In this document: positions 38,717 to 47,896 of the stretch, in pieces | Numbering within the stretch: position 1 is the first letter of the stretch | Layout of the letters: every line of letters starts with the position of its first letter | Assembly: GCA_028288305.1 (NCBI GenBank) | Contig: JAQBOA010000036.1 | Span: forward strand, 62,001-126,000 | From: Mucilaginibacter sp. | GTDB taxonomy: Bacteria; Bacteroidota; Bacteroidia; Sphingobacteriales; Sphingobacteriaceae | DNA: 64,000 nt | Direction: 5' to 3' | Notes under the pieces: generated by a model | What the model was told of the DNA's origin: nothing | Database searches by the model: none | Seen by the model: only the letters and a program-made list of their open reading frames with translations | Program-made: the position numbers and the translations under genes

Positions 38717-39652
38717 ATGATTAATAAAATAATAAAAAAAATAAAGTTTGAACTTCAGCTTAAGAATAGTAATTATTATGAAAGGATATCGCATAAATTA
38801 TTTAAAACAATTTATCAGCATATAATTCACAATAAACTCAATTTGCTTACACCCATTACACTGCAAAAAGAAAATGCCAAACTTACGCTTGCTATCTTAG
38901 CCAATAAAAAGCGTTTTTATGAATCTGTTGCAACGCTTTATAGTTTTTGTTTTTGGGAAAGCAATATTTATGTTCACTATCATGAAGACGGAACACTTAC
39001 TGAAAATGAGATTAATTACCTGGAAAAAATATTTCCAGGGATAACAATTTTCAGACGGGCTGAACAAAATTTAAAAGTTAAAAATATCTTATTATCAAAA
39101 GGATTAGATCACTGTGTAAAATTACGTGATCATTTTCTTTTCTCAATCCGGTCTTTTGATATGCTCATTGAAAAGAAAACACCATACTTGTTGCAAATAG
39201 ACTCTGATGTGCTTTTCTATTCAAAGCCAAATGAAATCTTGGATATTATAAAGGAAAAGAATTTAAGCGGTTGTTTTAACAAGGATATAGTAAACGCGTA
39301 TACTTTTGATGAGGCTACTATTTGTAAATATGTTCCTTTGCCTATGGTTAGCAATTTTAACGCGGGTTTATTTTTGCACGATTTTGATGAAACTTTTTTT
39401 GACTTTGTTGACTCTGTAATGGCAAAAGAGCCGCAGGCAGCAACATCCTGGCATTTAGAACAAACTCTATTTGCAATGTACGCAAGTTATAAAGGTAACT
39501 TTTTAGGATTGCCAAAGAATTATGACTTGGGGCAAAAATACAAAAAAGCAGGGAATGCAGTAATAAGTGAACATTATGTACAGGGAACCGCATATGATTT
39601 TCACAAAGACTTTGTTTATAAAATAATCCCTACGTATATCAATAGTAAATAA
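38717..39652 (+). CDS. Putative GT8-like glycosyltransferase
   Basis: A 311-residue protein with a GT-A pattern: TLAILANKKRFYESVATLY, the DxD site YLLQIDSDVLFYSKP and NFNAGLFLHDFDE. It starts 2 bases after the previous stop. The family is tentative. Confidence 0.68.
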   Translation: MINKIIKKIKFELQLKNSNYYERISHKLFKTIYQHIIHNKLNLLTPITLQKENAKLTLAILANKKRFYESVATLYSFCFWESNIYVHYHEDGTLTENEINYLEKIFPGITIFRRAEQNLKVKNILLSKGLDHCVKLRDHFLFSIRSFDMLIEKKTPYLLQIDSDVLFYSKPNEILDIIKEKNLSGCFNKDIVNAYTFDEATICKYVPLPMVSNFNAGLFLHDFDETFFDFVDSVMAKEPQAATSWHLEQTLFAMYASYKGNFLGLPKNYDLGQKYKKAGNAVISEHYVQGTAYDFHKDFVYKIIPTYINSK

Positions 39653-39660
39653 TATAGCTT

Positions 39661-40884
39661 ATTAAAAAAACAGTAGTTCTAATTACTTCTGGTCAGCCAG
39701 CATTGAATCCCCGGTTGGTAAAAGAGGCTGATGCTTTAACAGATGACGGTTATAAAGTAACTGTATTATATGCCTACTGGAACGATTGGGGAACCCAACT
39801 TGATAAACAATTATTATCCGGAAAAAAATGGAAAGCAACTCGCTTAGGTGGCGATCCACAGCAAAAACCTGTCACTTATTTTTTAAGCCGCTTAATTCAC
39901 AAAATCAGCTATATAGTTTTACAAAAAACTGGAAACTATAAATATTTCGCAGATTTAGCCATAGCACGTAGTAGTTATTTTTTAATGAGGGGAGCTAGAA
40001 AATATAAAGCCGATCTATATATAGCGCATAATCTTGGTGCATTGCCTGCTGCATTTAAAACTTCGTTAAAGTACAAAAAGCCATGTGGCTTTGATGCAGA
40101 AGACTTTCACCGTCAAGAAAGTACGGATGATGTTAATTCTTTCAATTTTAAAATAGCAAAATACATTGAAGATAAATGCCTGCCTTCTATACAATATCTT
40201 ACTGCTTCAAGTCCGTTTATTTCGGAACGGTATGCATCATTGTATAATAAAAAAGTAACTACTATATTAAATGTGTTTCCCAAAACAGATTTATCTGTTT
40301 TGGGAAATAAAAACATTAATAAACCATTAAAGCTTTTTTGGTTTTCTCAAACCATCGGCCCAAATCGCGGACTGGAAATGGTAATAGAAGCCATGGGTTT
40401 AGCTAAAAAAGATATTGAATTGCATTTGCTCGGCCAGCCTGTAAATGGTTTTAAACAGCATCTTTTGCAAATGGCAAATGATGAAGGTCTAAATAATTCA
40501 GATTTCTTTTTTTATGAACCAATAAAAGCTGATGAAATATTTCATTTAGCAGCACAATTTGATATAGGATTAGCATCTGATGTCAATTTTTGCCTGAATA
40601 GAAATATTGCATTAACAAATAAGATTTTTACATATATTCAAAGTGGCCTGGCTGTAGTTGCAAATAATACACCTGCACAAAGCTCATTAATGCATCAATA
40701 CTCCAAAACGGGAAAAGTATATAACAATGCAATAGAATTATCTGCTATTTTAAATGAATACACTGAAAACAGGGAACTCTTGTATCAAACCCAAAAAGAA
40801 TCTTTTGAAATTGGACAAAACCAATTAAATTGGGAAAATGAAAGTAAGAAATTTTTAATGGTTATTAAGGAAATCATTAAATAA
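39661..40884 (+). CDS. Family 4 glycosyltransferase, probable ATT start
   Basis: A GT-B enzyme of about 407 residues. The frame is open upstream of the TTG at 39703 back to the stop at 39655, and that upstream stretch reads KKTVVLITSGQPA, the first beta-strand and loop of a GT4 enzyme leading into LNPRLVKEADAL. No ATG, GTG or TTG lies before 39703, so initiation at the ATT at 39661 is the best reading. The C-terminal part has FDIGLASDVNFCLNRNIAL and no strict E-x7-E. Starting at the TTG would remove the first strand. Confidence 0.8.
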   Translation: MKKTVVLITSGQPALNPRLVKEADALTDDGYKVTVLYAYWNDWGTQLDKQLLSGKKWKATRLGGDPQQKPVTYFLSRLIHKISYIVLQKTGNYKYFADLAIARSSYFLMRGARKYKADLYIAHNLGALPAAFKTSLKYKKPCGFDAEDFHRQESTDDVNSFNFKIAKYIEDKCLPSIQYLTASSPFISERYASLYNKKVTTILNVFPKTDLSVLGNKNINKPLKLFWFSQTIGPNRGLEMVIEAMGLAKKDIELHLLGQPVNGFKQHLLQMANDEGLNNSDFFFYEPIKADEIFHLAAQFDIGLASDVNFCLNRNIALTNKIFTYIQSGLAVVANNTPAQSSLMHQYSKTGKVYNNAIELSAILNEYTENRELLYQTQKESFEIGQNQLNWENESKKFLMVIKEIIK

Positions 40885-40885
40885 G

Positions 40886-42196
40886 GTGAAATTTAAAGTT
40901 TTAATTATTTCACCTTATTTTCCTCCGGTAAACGCTGCTGATATGCAACGGGTTAGAATGAGCTTGCCTTATTTTAAGGATTTTGGATGGGAAGCAGAGG
41001 TAGTAACAGTAGACGAGCAATATGCCGATGTGGTAAAAGATGATTTGTTAGTGCAAAGCATTCCAACAGGTATAAAAGTCCATCTGGTAAAGGCGTTAAG
41101 CAAAAAAATCACTTCAAAATTTGGCTTGGGCAGCATTGCACTACGCTCATTGCCTTACTATCGAACAACTGTAAATAATTTACTAAAAAACAACAAATAC
41201 GACTTAATATACTTTTCAACCACTCAATTTCCAGTTTGTATTTTAGGGCCTTACTGGAAAAAAAGGTTCAAAATACCTTATGTAATAGACATGCAAGATC
41301 CTTGGCATTCAGAATTTTATAAAGATAAACCTAAAGAACAACAACCTTCAAAATATTGGTTTTCATACCACCTAAATAAATATTTAGAACCCTTAGCAAT
41401 GAGGCAGGTGGACGGCTTGATCAGCGTATCTGATGCCTATATCAACGATTTAAAAACTAATTATCCTGAATTAATTCATGTCCCTTCAAGTACCATTACA
41501 TTTGGCGCTTTTGAATCAGATATTAATATAGCCTTTGAAAACCAAAGCAAATTTAAGCCCTTGCTTCAAGCCGGATTTAAAAATATAGTTTATGTGGGCA
41601 GGGGAGGGATGGATATGTGCAAAGCAATTATCCCTGTTTTTGAAACGTTGAAAAAAGGACTAATTGCCCGGCCTGAATTGTTTAGCAAATTAAAATTCTA
41701 TTTTATTGGTACCAGCTATGCCCCTGCAGGCAAGGGGATACCTACAATATTGCCTATAGCTACGCTATACAACGTTAACAGCATGGTAATTGAAATTACT
41801 GACCGCGTTAGTTATTATCATGCCCTATCGACATTACTACAGGCTGAAGCCTTGTTTATTCCGGGGTCAGAAGATCCAAAATATACGGCTTCAAAAATCT
41901 ACCCCTACCTGCTAACACGAAAACCTTTATTGGCGATTTTTAACAAAAAAAGTAACGCCGTAAAAGCTTTAAATGAGTGTGCAGACGGCGCCATGGTTTT
42001 AACTTTTGATGAGGGTAGCGGTGAGATAACAGATAGCTTATATCGATTGTTTGTAGATTGGGGGAATGACTTATTCAAACCAGTCAATCTTTCAGAAAAA
42101 TTTAAGAAATATAGTGCAAAGACCCTTACACTTGACCAAACTCAATTATTTAACAGAGCTATAAAATATTTTGAAACAAAGAATAAAAACTCTTGA
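40886..42196 (+). CDS. Family 4 glycosyltransferase
   Basis: A 436-residue GT-B enzyme starting with GTG (KFKVLIISPYFPPVNAADM). The N-terminal PYFPP motif is typical of large GT4 enzymes, and the donor-side region ALFIPGSEDPKYTASKIYPY lies near the C-terminus. The stop overlaps the acyltransferase that follows by 26 bases. Confidence 0.85.
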   Translation: MKFKVLIISPYFPPVNAADMQRVRMSLPYFKDFGWEAEVVTVDEQYADVVKDDLLVQSIPTGIKVHLVKALSKKITSKFGLGSIALRSLPYYRTTVNNLLKNNKYDLIYFSTTQFPVCILGPYWKKRFKIPYVIDMQDPWHSEFYKDKPKEQQPSKYWFSYHLNKYLEPLAMRQVDGLISVSDAYINDLKTNYPELIHVPSSTITFGAFESDINIAFENQSKFKPLLQAGFKNIVYVGRGGMDMCKAIIPVFETLKKGLIARPELFSKLKFYFIGTSYAPAGKGIPTILPIATLYNVNSMVIEITDRVSYYHALSTLLQAEALFIPGSEDPKYTASKIYPYLLTRKPLLAIFNKKSNAVKALNECADGAMVLTFDEGSGEITDSLYRLFVDWGNDLFKPVNLSEKFKKYSAKTLTLDQTQLFNRAIKYFETKNKNS

Positions 42197-43262
42197 CGGA
42201 TTAAGGTTCTTGGCTGCCATGGGCGTTTTATGGATACATACATGGACAAAACATGGCAATCCTAGGTGCTATATAGGAAAAATTGATATTGCTGATTTTT
42301 TGGCATTAGGTGTAAATGGTGTCGATCTTTTTTTTGTAATCAGCGGTTTTTGTATGTATTATTTTTATGCTTCAAAAAGCGGATTTTATTATCACGATTT
42401 TTACAGGTTTATTATAAAAAGATGGGTAAGATTGTCGCCTGCATTTTATTTTGCGACTATTATTTATATACTCGTTGGCAAGTATTTTTATCACTATGAA
42501 ATTAATGGATTATTAAATTTTCTTCATAGCGCTTTTTATTTAAATTATCTTTTTGGGCAATATACCACAGCATCGCATTTCTGGACTTTGGCAGTTGAGT
42601 GGCAATTTTATTTTACTATTCCTTTCTTGCTTATTTATCAAAATAAAATTGGGTTTAAGAGAACTTTTCTAATCATTTTTGGAGTTATTTTTTTTGCAGG
42701 AGTTGTCTCGGTTTTTGCTATTAAAGAGCAATCTGATTTTTTAACCGGTACGCTTGTTTTCCGGGCTACTGAATTTGGGTGTGGTGTAATTGCTGCCAGG
42801 TTGCTAATAAAAGATAATATTTTTTTTAAGTACAGGCCATTATGGTTATTATCCTTTATAGTGATAACTTACACGGGTAGAGTTTTAATATCTAAACCAG
42901 TGCTAACACTATCATACCACTACTATAATTTATTTAAGTTGCTTGGCTTTACCTTAATGGGTGTTGGCTTTGCCGGTATTTTGTATTTATCTGTAACTTC
43001 GGTTAAATGGCTTAATTACGTTTTAGGTAATAAATTATTTATAAGGATGGGTAGGGTATCATATAGCTTTTATTTATGGCATGTTTTGGTATATCCGTTT
43101 ATTGTTACTTTTACAATTAGCTATTTGCCATTTTTAAAAGGAATATCAGCTCCCTTAGTAACAACTTGCATTAGTGCAATAATTTTATACCCAATATCTC
43201 AGGTAAGTTATAATTTGTTAGAAAAACCGTTTTTATCAATTGGTAACTTAACAACTAAATGA
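42171..43262 (+). CDS. Acyltransferase 3 family membrane protein
   Basis: The fourth membrane acyltransferase (363 residues): IKTLDGLRFLAAMGVLWIH (Arg and His of the active site), VDLFFVISGFCMYY, FWTLAVEWQFYFTIP. TTG start within the preceding gene. Its stop overlaps the following GT4 ATG by 4 bases. Confidence 0.9.
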   Translation: MKQRIKTLDGLRFLAAMGVLWIHTWTKHGNPRCYIGKIDIADFLALGVNGVDLFFVISGFCMYYFYASKSGFYYHDFYRFIIKRWVRLSPAFYFATIIYILVGKYFYHYEINGLLNFLHSAFYLNYLFGQYTTASHFWTLAVEWQFYFTIPFLLIYQNKIGFKRTFLIIFGVIFFAGVVSVFAIKEQSDFLTGTLVFRATEFGCGVIAARLLIKDNIFFKYRPLWLLSFIVITYTGRVLISKPVLTLSYHYYNLFKLLGFTLMGVGFAGILYLSVTSVKWLNYVLGNKLFIRMGRVSYSFYLWHVLVYPFIVTFTISYLPFLKGISAPLVTTCISAIILYPISQVSYNLLEKPFLSIGNLTTK

Positions 43263-44416
43263 AGAAACTCGCAATAGTTACTACGCATCCTATACAATAT
43301 TATGCTCCCGTCTTTAAACTATTGAAAAAAAGAGGTAAAGTAAACATTAAAGTATTTTATACCTGGGGAGAGAACGCTGCAAATAAATTTGATCCAGGCT
43401 TTAATAAAAAAATTGAGTGGGATATTCCCTTATTGGATGGATATCCTTTTGAGTGGCTGAAAAATACTGCTGAATACCCTGGTACTCATCATTTTAAAGG
43501 AATTAGTAATCGTGAAATTATAAATGACATTAATAAATGGCAACCTGATGCAATATTGGTTTATGGATGGGGCTTCCGAAGTCATTTAAAAACATTACGT
43601 CATTTTAAAAACAAAATACCTGTTTTGTTTAGAGGCGACTCCACTTTGCTGGATGAAAGAAAAGGTGCTAAAGCTTTGGTAAAATACGCCTTTTTAAAAT
43701 GGGTTTATAAGCATGTTGATTATGCGTTATATGTAGGTACTAAAAGTAAGGCATATTTTAAAAAATATGGATTAAAAGACTCCCAGTTATATTTTGCACC
43801 ACACGCAATCGATAATGAACGCTTTGGCCTGGATAAGAGACATGATACAATTTTATTAAAGAAAGAATTAGGAATTAATAGTGATGCACTGATCTTGATG
43901 TTTGCCGGTAAATTTGAAGAAAAAAAAGCCCCCATGCTGTTACTTGATGCATTTCTTACCTTAAAGGAGCCTAACACCCATTTGCTTTTTGTCGGCAATG
44001 GTTCGTTGGAAATGCAATTAAAGATTAAAGCCCAGGGTAGCTCCAATATACATTTTTTGCATTTTCAAAATCAATCACGAATGCCAATTGTCTACCAGGC
44101 TTGTGATATTTTCTGTCTTCCATCTAAAGGGCCTAATGAAACCTGGGGGCTAGCCATTAATGAAGCTATGGCATGTGGCAAAGCAATTTTGGCATCAGAT
44201 AAGGTAGGGGCAGCTGCCGATTTGGTTAAACCCGGCAAAAATGGGTCAATATTTAAGTCGGGCGACTTAGCAGACTTAACTTATCATTTAAACTTGCTTA
44301 TACAAAATGGTAAAAATGGATTAGTAAAAATGGGTCAGCATTCAAAAGAATTAATAAAAAATTGGAACTTTGAAATACAGGCACAAGTTATTGAGTCAAT
44401 TATAAAAAATGGGTAA
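43259..44416 (+). CDS. Family 4 glycosyltransferase
   Basis: A 385-residue GT-B enzyme: N-terminal LAIVTTHPIQYYAPVFKLL and the donor signature in CLPSKGPNETWGLAINEAMA. The N-terminal HPIQYYAP pattern is shared with many exopolysaccharide GT4 enzymes. It overlaps the next gene by 8 bases. Confidence 0.9.
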   Translation: MKKLAIVTTHPIQYYAPVFKLLKKRGKVNIKVFYTWGENAANKFDPGFNKKIEWDIPLLDGYPFEWLKNTAEYPGTHHFKGISNREIINDINKWQPDAILVYGWGFRSHLKTLRHFKNKIPVLFRGDSTLLDERKGAKALVKYAFLKWVYKHVDYALYVGTKSKAYFKKYGLKDSQLYFAPHAIDNERFGLDKRHDTILLKKELGINSDALILMFAGKFEEKKAPMLLLDAFLTLKEPNTHLLFVGNGSLEMQLKIKAQGSSNIHFLHFQNQSRMPIVYQACDIFCLPSKGPNETWGLAINEAMACGKAILASDKVGAAADLVKPGKNGSIFKSGDLADLTYHLNLLIQNGKNGLVKMGQHSKELIKNWNFEIQAQVIESIIKNG

Positions 44417-45821
44417 AGGCAGCGCTGTTGAAAGATATTTAACACTTTATTTACCATGGGGATTATCACTGTTATTCCATTCAGACTCCGTTTTATCCTA
44501 TTGGATTGCATGGCTCGGCTCACCCTTAATTTTTTACCTAACTTTAAGCGGCTGGCTGAAACCATTGCCTAAAGACCATACGATAGCAGGACAGTTAATG
44601 CGTCCCATTTTTCTGGTACAGATAATATTCGCAGGTTACATGGCAGTTAGTTCGATTTTTTATTTTTTAAATCTTTTAGGATACGATAATTTTAATAAAA
44701 TCAACAGTTCTTATTTTACACTTGATCGGGACAGACTTGCTTTAACAGCAACATGTCAGCGCTATTATGTTTTAGGCCACGCGGCATTGGTAACCGGGAT
44801 TTCTGTGTTTATGAAATATCCTGTAAAACATAAGTATATTATTGAAAAGGAAAAGATAGCAAACTTATTATTAGTAGTTGCTTTTTTAGCTTTACCAATA
44901 TCTGTTATTTTTTTGAGTGTTCCCGGCTTATCTCAATTTTCCAATCAATTTAGCTCATTAAGCTTCATTGCGGGCACACTTGCTCTTGCTTTTGCTATAC
45001 CATTAAGGAAAATATGGAATACTGTTTTTTGTGTTTTTCTTTATCTATCAAACTTTTACCAGGCGGTTATTTCAGGTTTTAAGGAACCTATAATTATCAG
45101 TGTTTTAGTATTAGGAATATTTTTATTCCCCAGTTATAAAAAGCTTGTATTTGTAATTTTCATTCCGGCGTTATTATTACTTTTTATATTTCTCCCTGCT
45201 TATAACCAGGCATTTCGTGCAAACGCCCGGGCTGGTGACACCGGTGATGATGCTTATCGGTCTGCCCTAGACGCAACAATCGAAAGTGAACAGGCTGGAG
45301 AGAATAGCAATTGGGTTTTTTTGGTTTATAGGTTAAGTGAAATTGATATGTTTACAGTTTACGTACAATCAACTCCTGAATACGTCGATTTTTATGGATT
45401 TCAATTACTAAAACAATCTGCAATTGCTATTATTCCAAGGATATTCTGGCCATCCAAGCCAGTCACAGAAGATTTGATTATGGAACGTGTTTATGATGCC
45501 GGTGTAATAAGAAGAGGCTCAAGTGTTTCAGCCAAACCGGCATTTGTTGTGGATGCTTATCTTTCCGGAGGAACTATAGGTGTTTTTATTTCATTATTTT
45601 TGTATGGTGCAATTGCTCAGCTCATTTCCCTTAAAGCTGAAAAATTGTTTGGCGGATACACTTTAGGCACTGCGCTTATTTTTAGCGGCTTATTTCAAAT
45701 ATTTTGGCGCGGCCTTAGTTTTGAGTTCCTTATAAACTCTGTTTTTTGGAGCTATGTAAGTATGTTAATCATACAAAAAATATTAGTGGCCACGCTTATT
45801 TTGAAAGAAAAGACAGATTAA
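44409..45821 (+). CDS. Wzy-like polysaccharide polymerase
   Basis: A 470-residue integral membrane protein with about ten to twelve helices and one larger loop, which contains AFRANARAGDTGDDAYRSAL. Length, topology and position are those of O-antigen/EPS polymerases, whose sequences are poorly conserved. If so, it would join undecaprenyl-linked repeat units at the periplasmic face. I recall that some Wzy-like proteins are listed as exosortase-associated in Bacteroidota; the fusion three genes downstream makes that relevant, but it is unverified. Confidence 0.7.
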   Translation: MGKGSAVERYLTLYLPWGLSLLFHSDSVLSYWIAWLGSPLIFYLTLSGWLKPLPKDHTIAGQLMRPIFLVQIIFAGYMAVSSIFYFLNLLGYDNFNKINSSYFTLDRDRLALTATCQRYYVLGHAALVTGISVFMKYPVKHKYIIEKEKIANLLLVVAFLALPISVIFLSVPGLSQFSNQFSSLSFIAGTLALAFAIPLRKIWNTVFCVFLYLSNFYQAVISGFKEPIIISVLVLGIFLFPSYKKLVFVIFIPALLLLFIFLPAYNQAFRANARAGDTGDDAYRSALDATIESEQAGENSNWVFLVYRLSEIDMFTVYVQSTPEYVDFYGFQLLKQSAIAIIPRIFWPSKPVTEDLIMERVYDAGVIRRGSSVSAKPAFVVDAYLSGGTIGVFISLFLYGAIAQLISLKAEKLFGGYTLGTALIFSGLFQIFWRGLSFEFLINSVFWSYVSMLIIQKILVATLILKEKTD

Positions 45822-45863
45822 ACGATAGAAATTGCCCGGTATATATACTTACTTGATTAAACG

Positions 45864-46484
45864 ATGACAGCATACAAAGACTATGGATTTCCCAATGATG
45901 CGCCTAGCCATACTTTTGATTATTTACAGATGGGACTGCTTTCTCTGCTGGATAAAAATAAAAACCGTTGTATATTAGATTTGGGTTGCGGTAATGGCCA
46001 TTTAGTTAATTACCTGCTATCACAAGAATATAACGCATATGGAACAGATGCCTCTGAAGATGGAATTACAATTGCCCGTGATCTTAACGTTGATAGATTT
46101 TTCATTCAGGATCTGTCAACAGGTAAATTGCCTCAAGAATTGCAAAAACAAACATTTGATACAATTATTTCTACAGAAGTGATCGAGCATTTATATGACC
46201 CCGAAGGTTTTATAAATTTTTGTAAACAAGCATTGAACGGAAATGGGGAAATTATAATATCGACGCCTTATCATGGTTATTTAAAAAACCTTAGCTTAAG
46301 CATTTTAAATAAATGGGATGGCCATTTTAGCCCTATGTGGCATGGGGGGCACATAAAATTTTGGTCAAAGGCAACACTAAGCCGCATATTAACCAATGCA
46401 GGTTTTACTGTTATTGCTTTTAAAGGTTGCGGCAGGTTTCCGTATTTTTGGAAATCAATGATTATTAAAGCTAAAATATCTTGA
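45864..46484 (+). CDS. Class I SAM-dependent methyltransferase (UbiE/UbiG-like)
   Basis: A 206-residue enzyme with the SAM loop CILDLGCGNGHLVNYL, the acidic GTDASEDGI, and IISTEVIEHLYDPEGF. Likely a sugar or lipid-carrier methyltransferase. It overlaps the TTG start of the next gene by 4 bases. Confidence 0.87.
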   Translation: MTAYKDYGFPNDAPSHTFDYLQMGLLSLLDKNKNRCILDLGCGNGHLVNYLLSQEYNAYGTDASEDGITIARDLNVDRFFIQDLSTGKLPQELQKQTFDTIISTEVIEHLYDPEGFINFCKQALNGNGEIIISTPYHGYLKNLSLSILNKWDGHFSPMWHGGHIKFWSKATLSRILTNAGFTVIAFKGCGRFPYFWKSMIIKAKIS

Positions 46485-47896
46485 ACAGGCAATTTTCATT
46501 TATTATACTTACCTATAATGAAGAAATGCACCTGCCTAGGTTGCTTGAATCTATTAGTGAACTCAATGCACCAGTTTTCATATTGGACTCGGGCAGCACA
46601 GATAGTACTTTGATGATAGGTGAAAAATTTGGCGCAATTATTTTACAGCATCCGTTTGAAAATCATCCGCGCCAATGGGATTACGCTCTTAAAAATTTCG
46701 ATATACAAACACCCTGGATAATCTGTTTAGATGCAGATCACATTGTTACTTCCGAATTACTGAAACATCTTGTAAACTTTCGTGATGAAGACTATAAGTA
46801 TGTAAACGGAATATATTTTAATCGCAAGAATTTTTTTAAGGGCAAATGGCTACGACATGGCGGGTATTATCCTTTTTACCTGCTTAAAATGATACGGTAT
46901 GGAGTAGGTTATTCAGATCTCAATGAAAACATGGATCACCGCTTTATTGTACCTGGCGAAACTACAATATGGAAAGATGGACATATTTTAGAAGAAAACT
47001 TAAAGGAAAATAATATCTCTTTCTGGATTAATAAGCATAACCGGTATAGCGATCTGCTTGCACATGAGGAAGTTGAACGTATTCAGCAAATAAGATCACA
47101 AACCATTAAACCTCATTTTTGGGGCTCACCAGATGAACGTACCGCATGGCTAAAACAATTATGGTGGCAATTGCCGAGGTATGTAAGACCAATGATTTAT
47201 TTTTTTTATCGTATTTTCTTTCAGTTGGGGATTTTGGATGGCCGCACCGGGATAATATTCCATTTTTTACAGGGATTTTGGTTTAGGCTGATTGTAGATA
47301 TAAAAATTGATGAAATTATTCAACAGCAAAAAGGCTATACAAAAACAAATTACGTCAGTAACAATGAGTCCTTGAAGTTTATATTTTCTTTTATAATTCT
47401 CTTCCCGCTTTTTTATTACTTTAATATATTCTTTTTTGCAATTACTACCCCCGGCAGTCATTATTATAATTCATTCTTGGCAAATCATTTTAATTATATC
47501 AGCTGGTTACGCGAATTATTATTGAACAGTAGCGCACAAATACTCAATTTTCTTGGTTTTACAGCAATTACAAATGAATATGATTTGCTATTGGCAGGAC
47601 ACGGTATTATCAAGTTGGTTTATTCATGCCTGGGGCTGGGTGTTATGAGTTTTTTTTCAGCATTTGTTTTATCATACCCCCAAAAAGTAAAGTCAAAAAT
47701 TATTTTTTTAATAGCAGGGATTTTAGGTATACAAATTCTAAATATTCTTCGATTTATATTGCTCGCTTTATTTTGGAATAAGCACGCTTCCCAGATATTC
47801 GATCATCACACTGTTTTTAACATTTCTATTTACTTTATTATTGCTGTCTCGTTATATTTTTGGGTAAAGCAGGAGGATATTAAAAACTACCAATGA
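46481..47896 (+). CDS. Family 2 glycosyltransferase fused to an exosortase-like membrane domain
   Basis: A 471-residue two-domain protein. Residues 1 to about 230 are a WaaE-like GT2 enzyme (FSFIILTYNEEMHLPRLL, FILDSGSTDST, QHPFENHPRQWDYAL, IICLDADHIV). From about residue 298 to the end lie several transmembrane helices. There the exosortase/archaeosortase catalytic residues appear in order: Cys383 in YSCLGLG, Arg424 in LNILRF, and His442-His443 in FDHHTVFN. Exosortases cut a C-terminal sorting signal and transfer the protein to a surface anchor, usually next to exopolysaccharide genes. One reading frame runs through both domains with no stop. The start is TTG. No sorting-signal substrate is seen in the window. 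Confidence 0.85.
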   Translation: MNRQFSFIILTYNEEMHLPRLLESISELNAPVFILDSGSTDSTLMIGEKFGAIILQHPFENHPRQWDYALKNFDIQTPWIICLDADHIVTSELLKHLVNFRDEDYKYVNGIYFNRKNFFKGKWLRHGGYYPFYLLKMIRYGVGYSDLNENMDHRFIVPGETTIWKDGHILEENLKENNISFWINKHNRYSDLLAHEEVERIQQIRSQTIKPHFWGSPDERTAWLKQLWWQLPRYVRPMIYFFYRIFFQLGILDGRTGIIFHFLQGFWFRLIVDIKIDEIIQQQKGYTKTNYVSNNESLKFIFSFIILFPLFYYFNIFFFAITTPGSHYYNSFLANHFNYISWLRELLLNSSAQILNFLGFTAITNEYDLLLAGHGIIKLVYSCLGLGVMSFFSAFVLSYPQKVKSKIIFLIAGILGIQILNILRFILLALFWNKHASQIFDHHTVFNISIYFIIAVSLYFWVKQEDIKNYQ

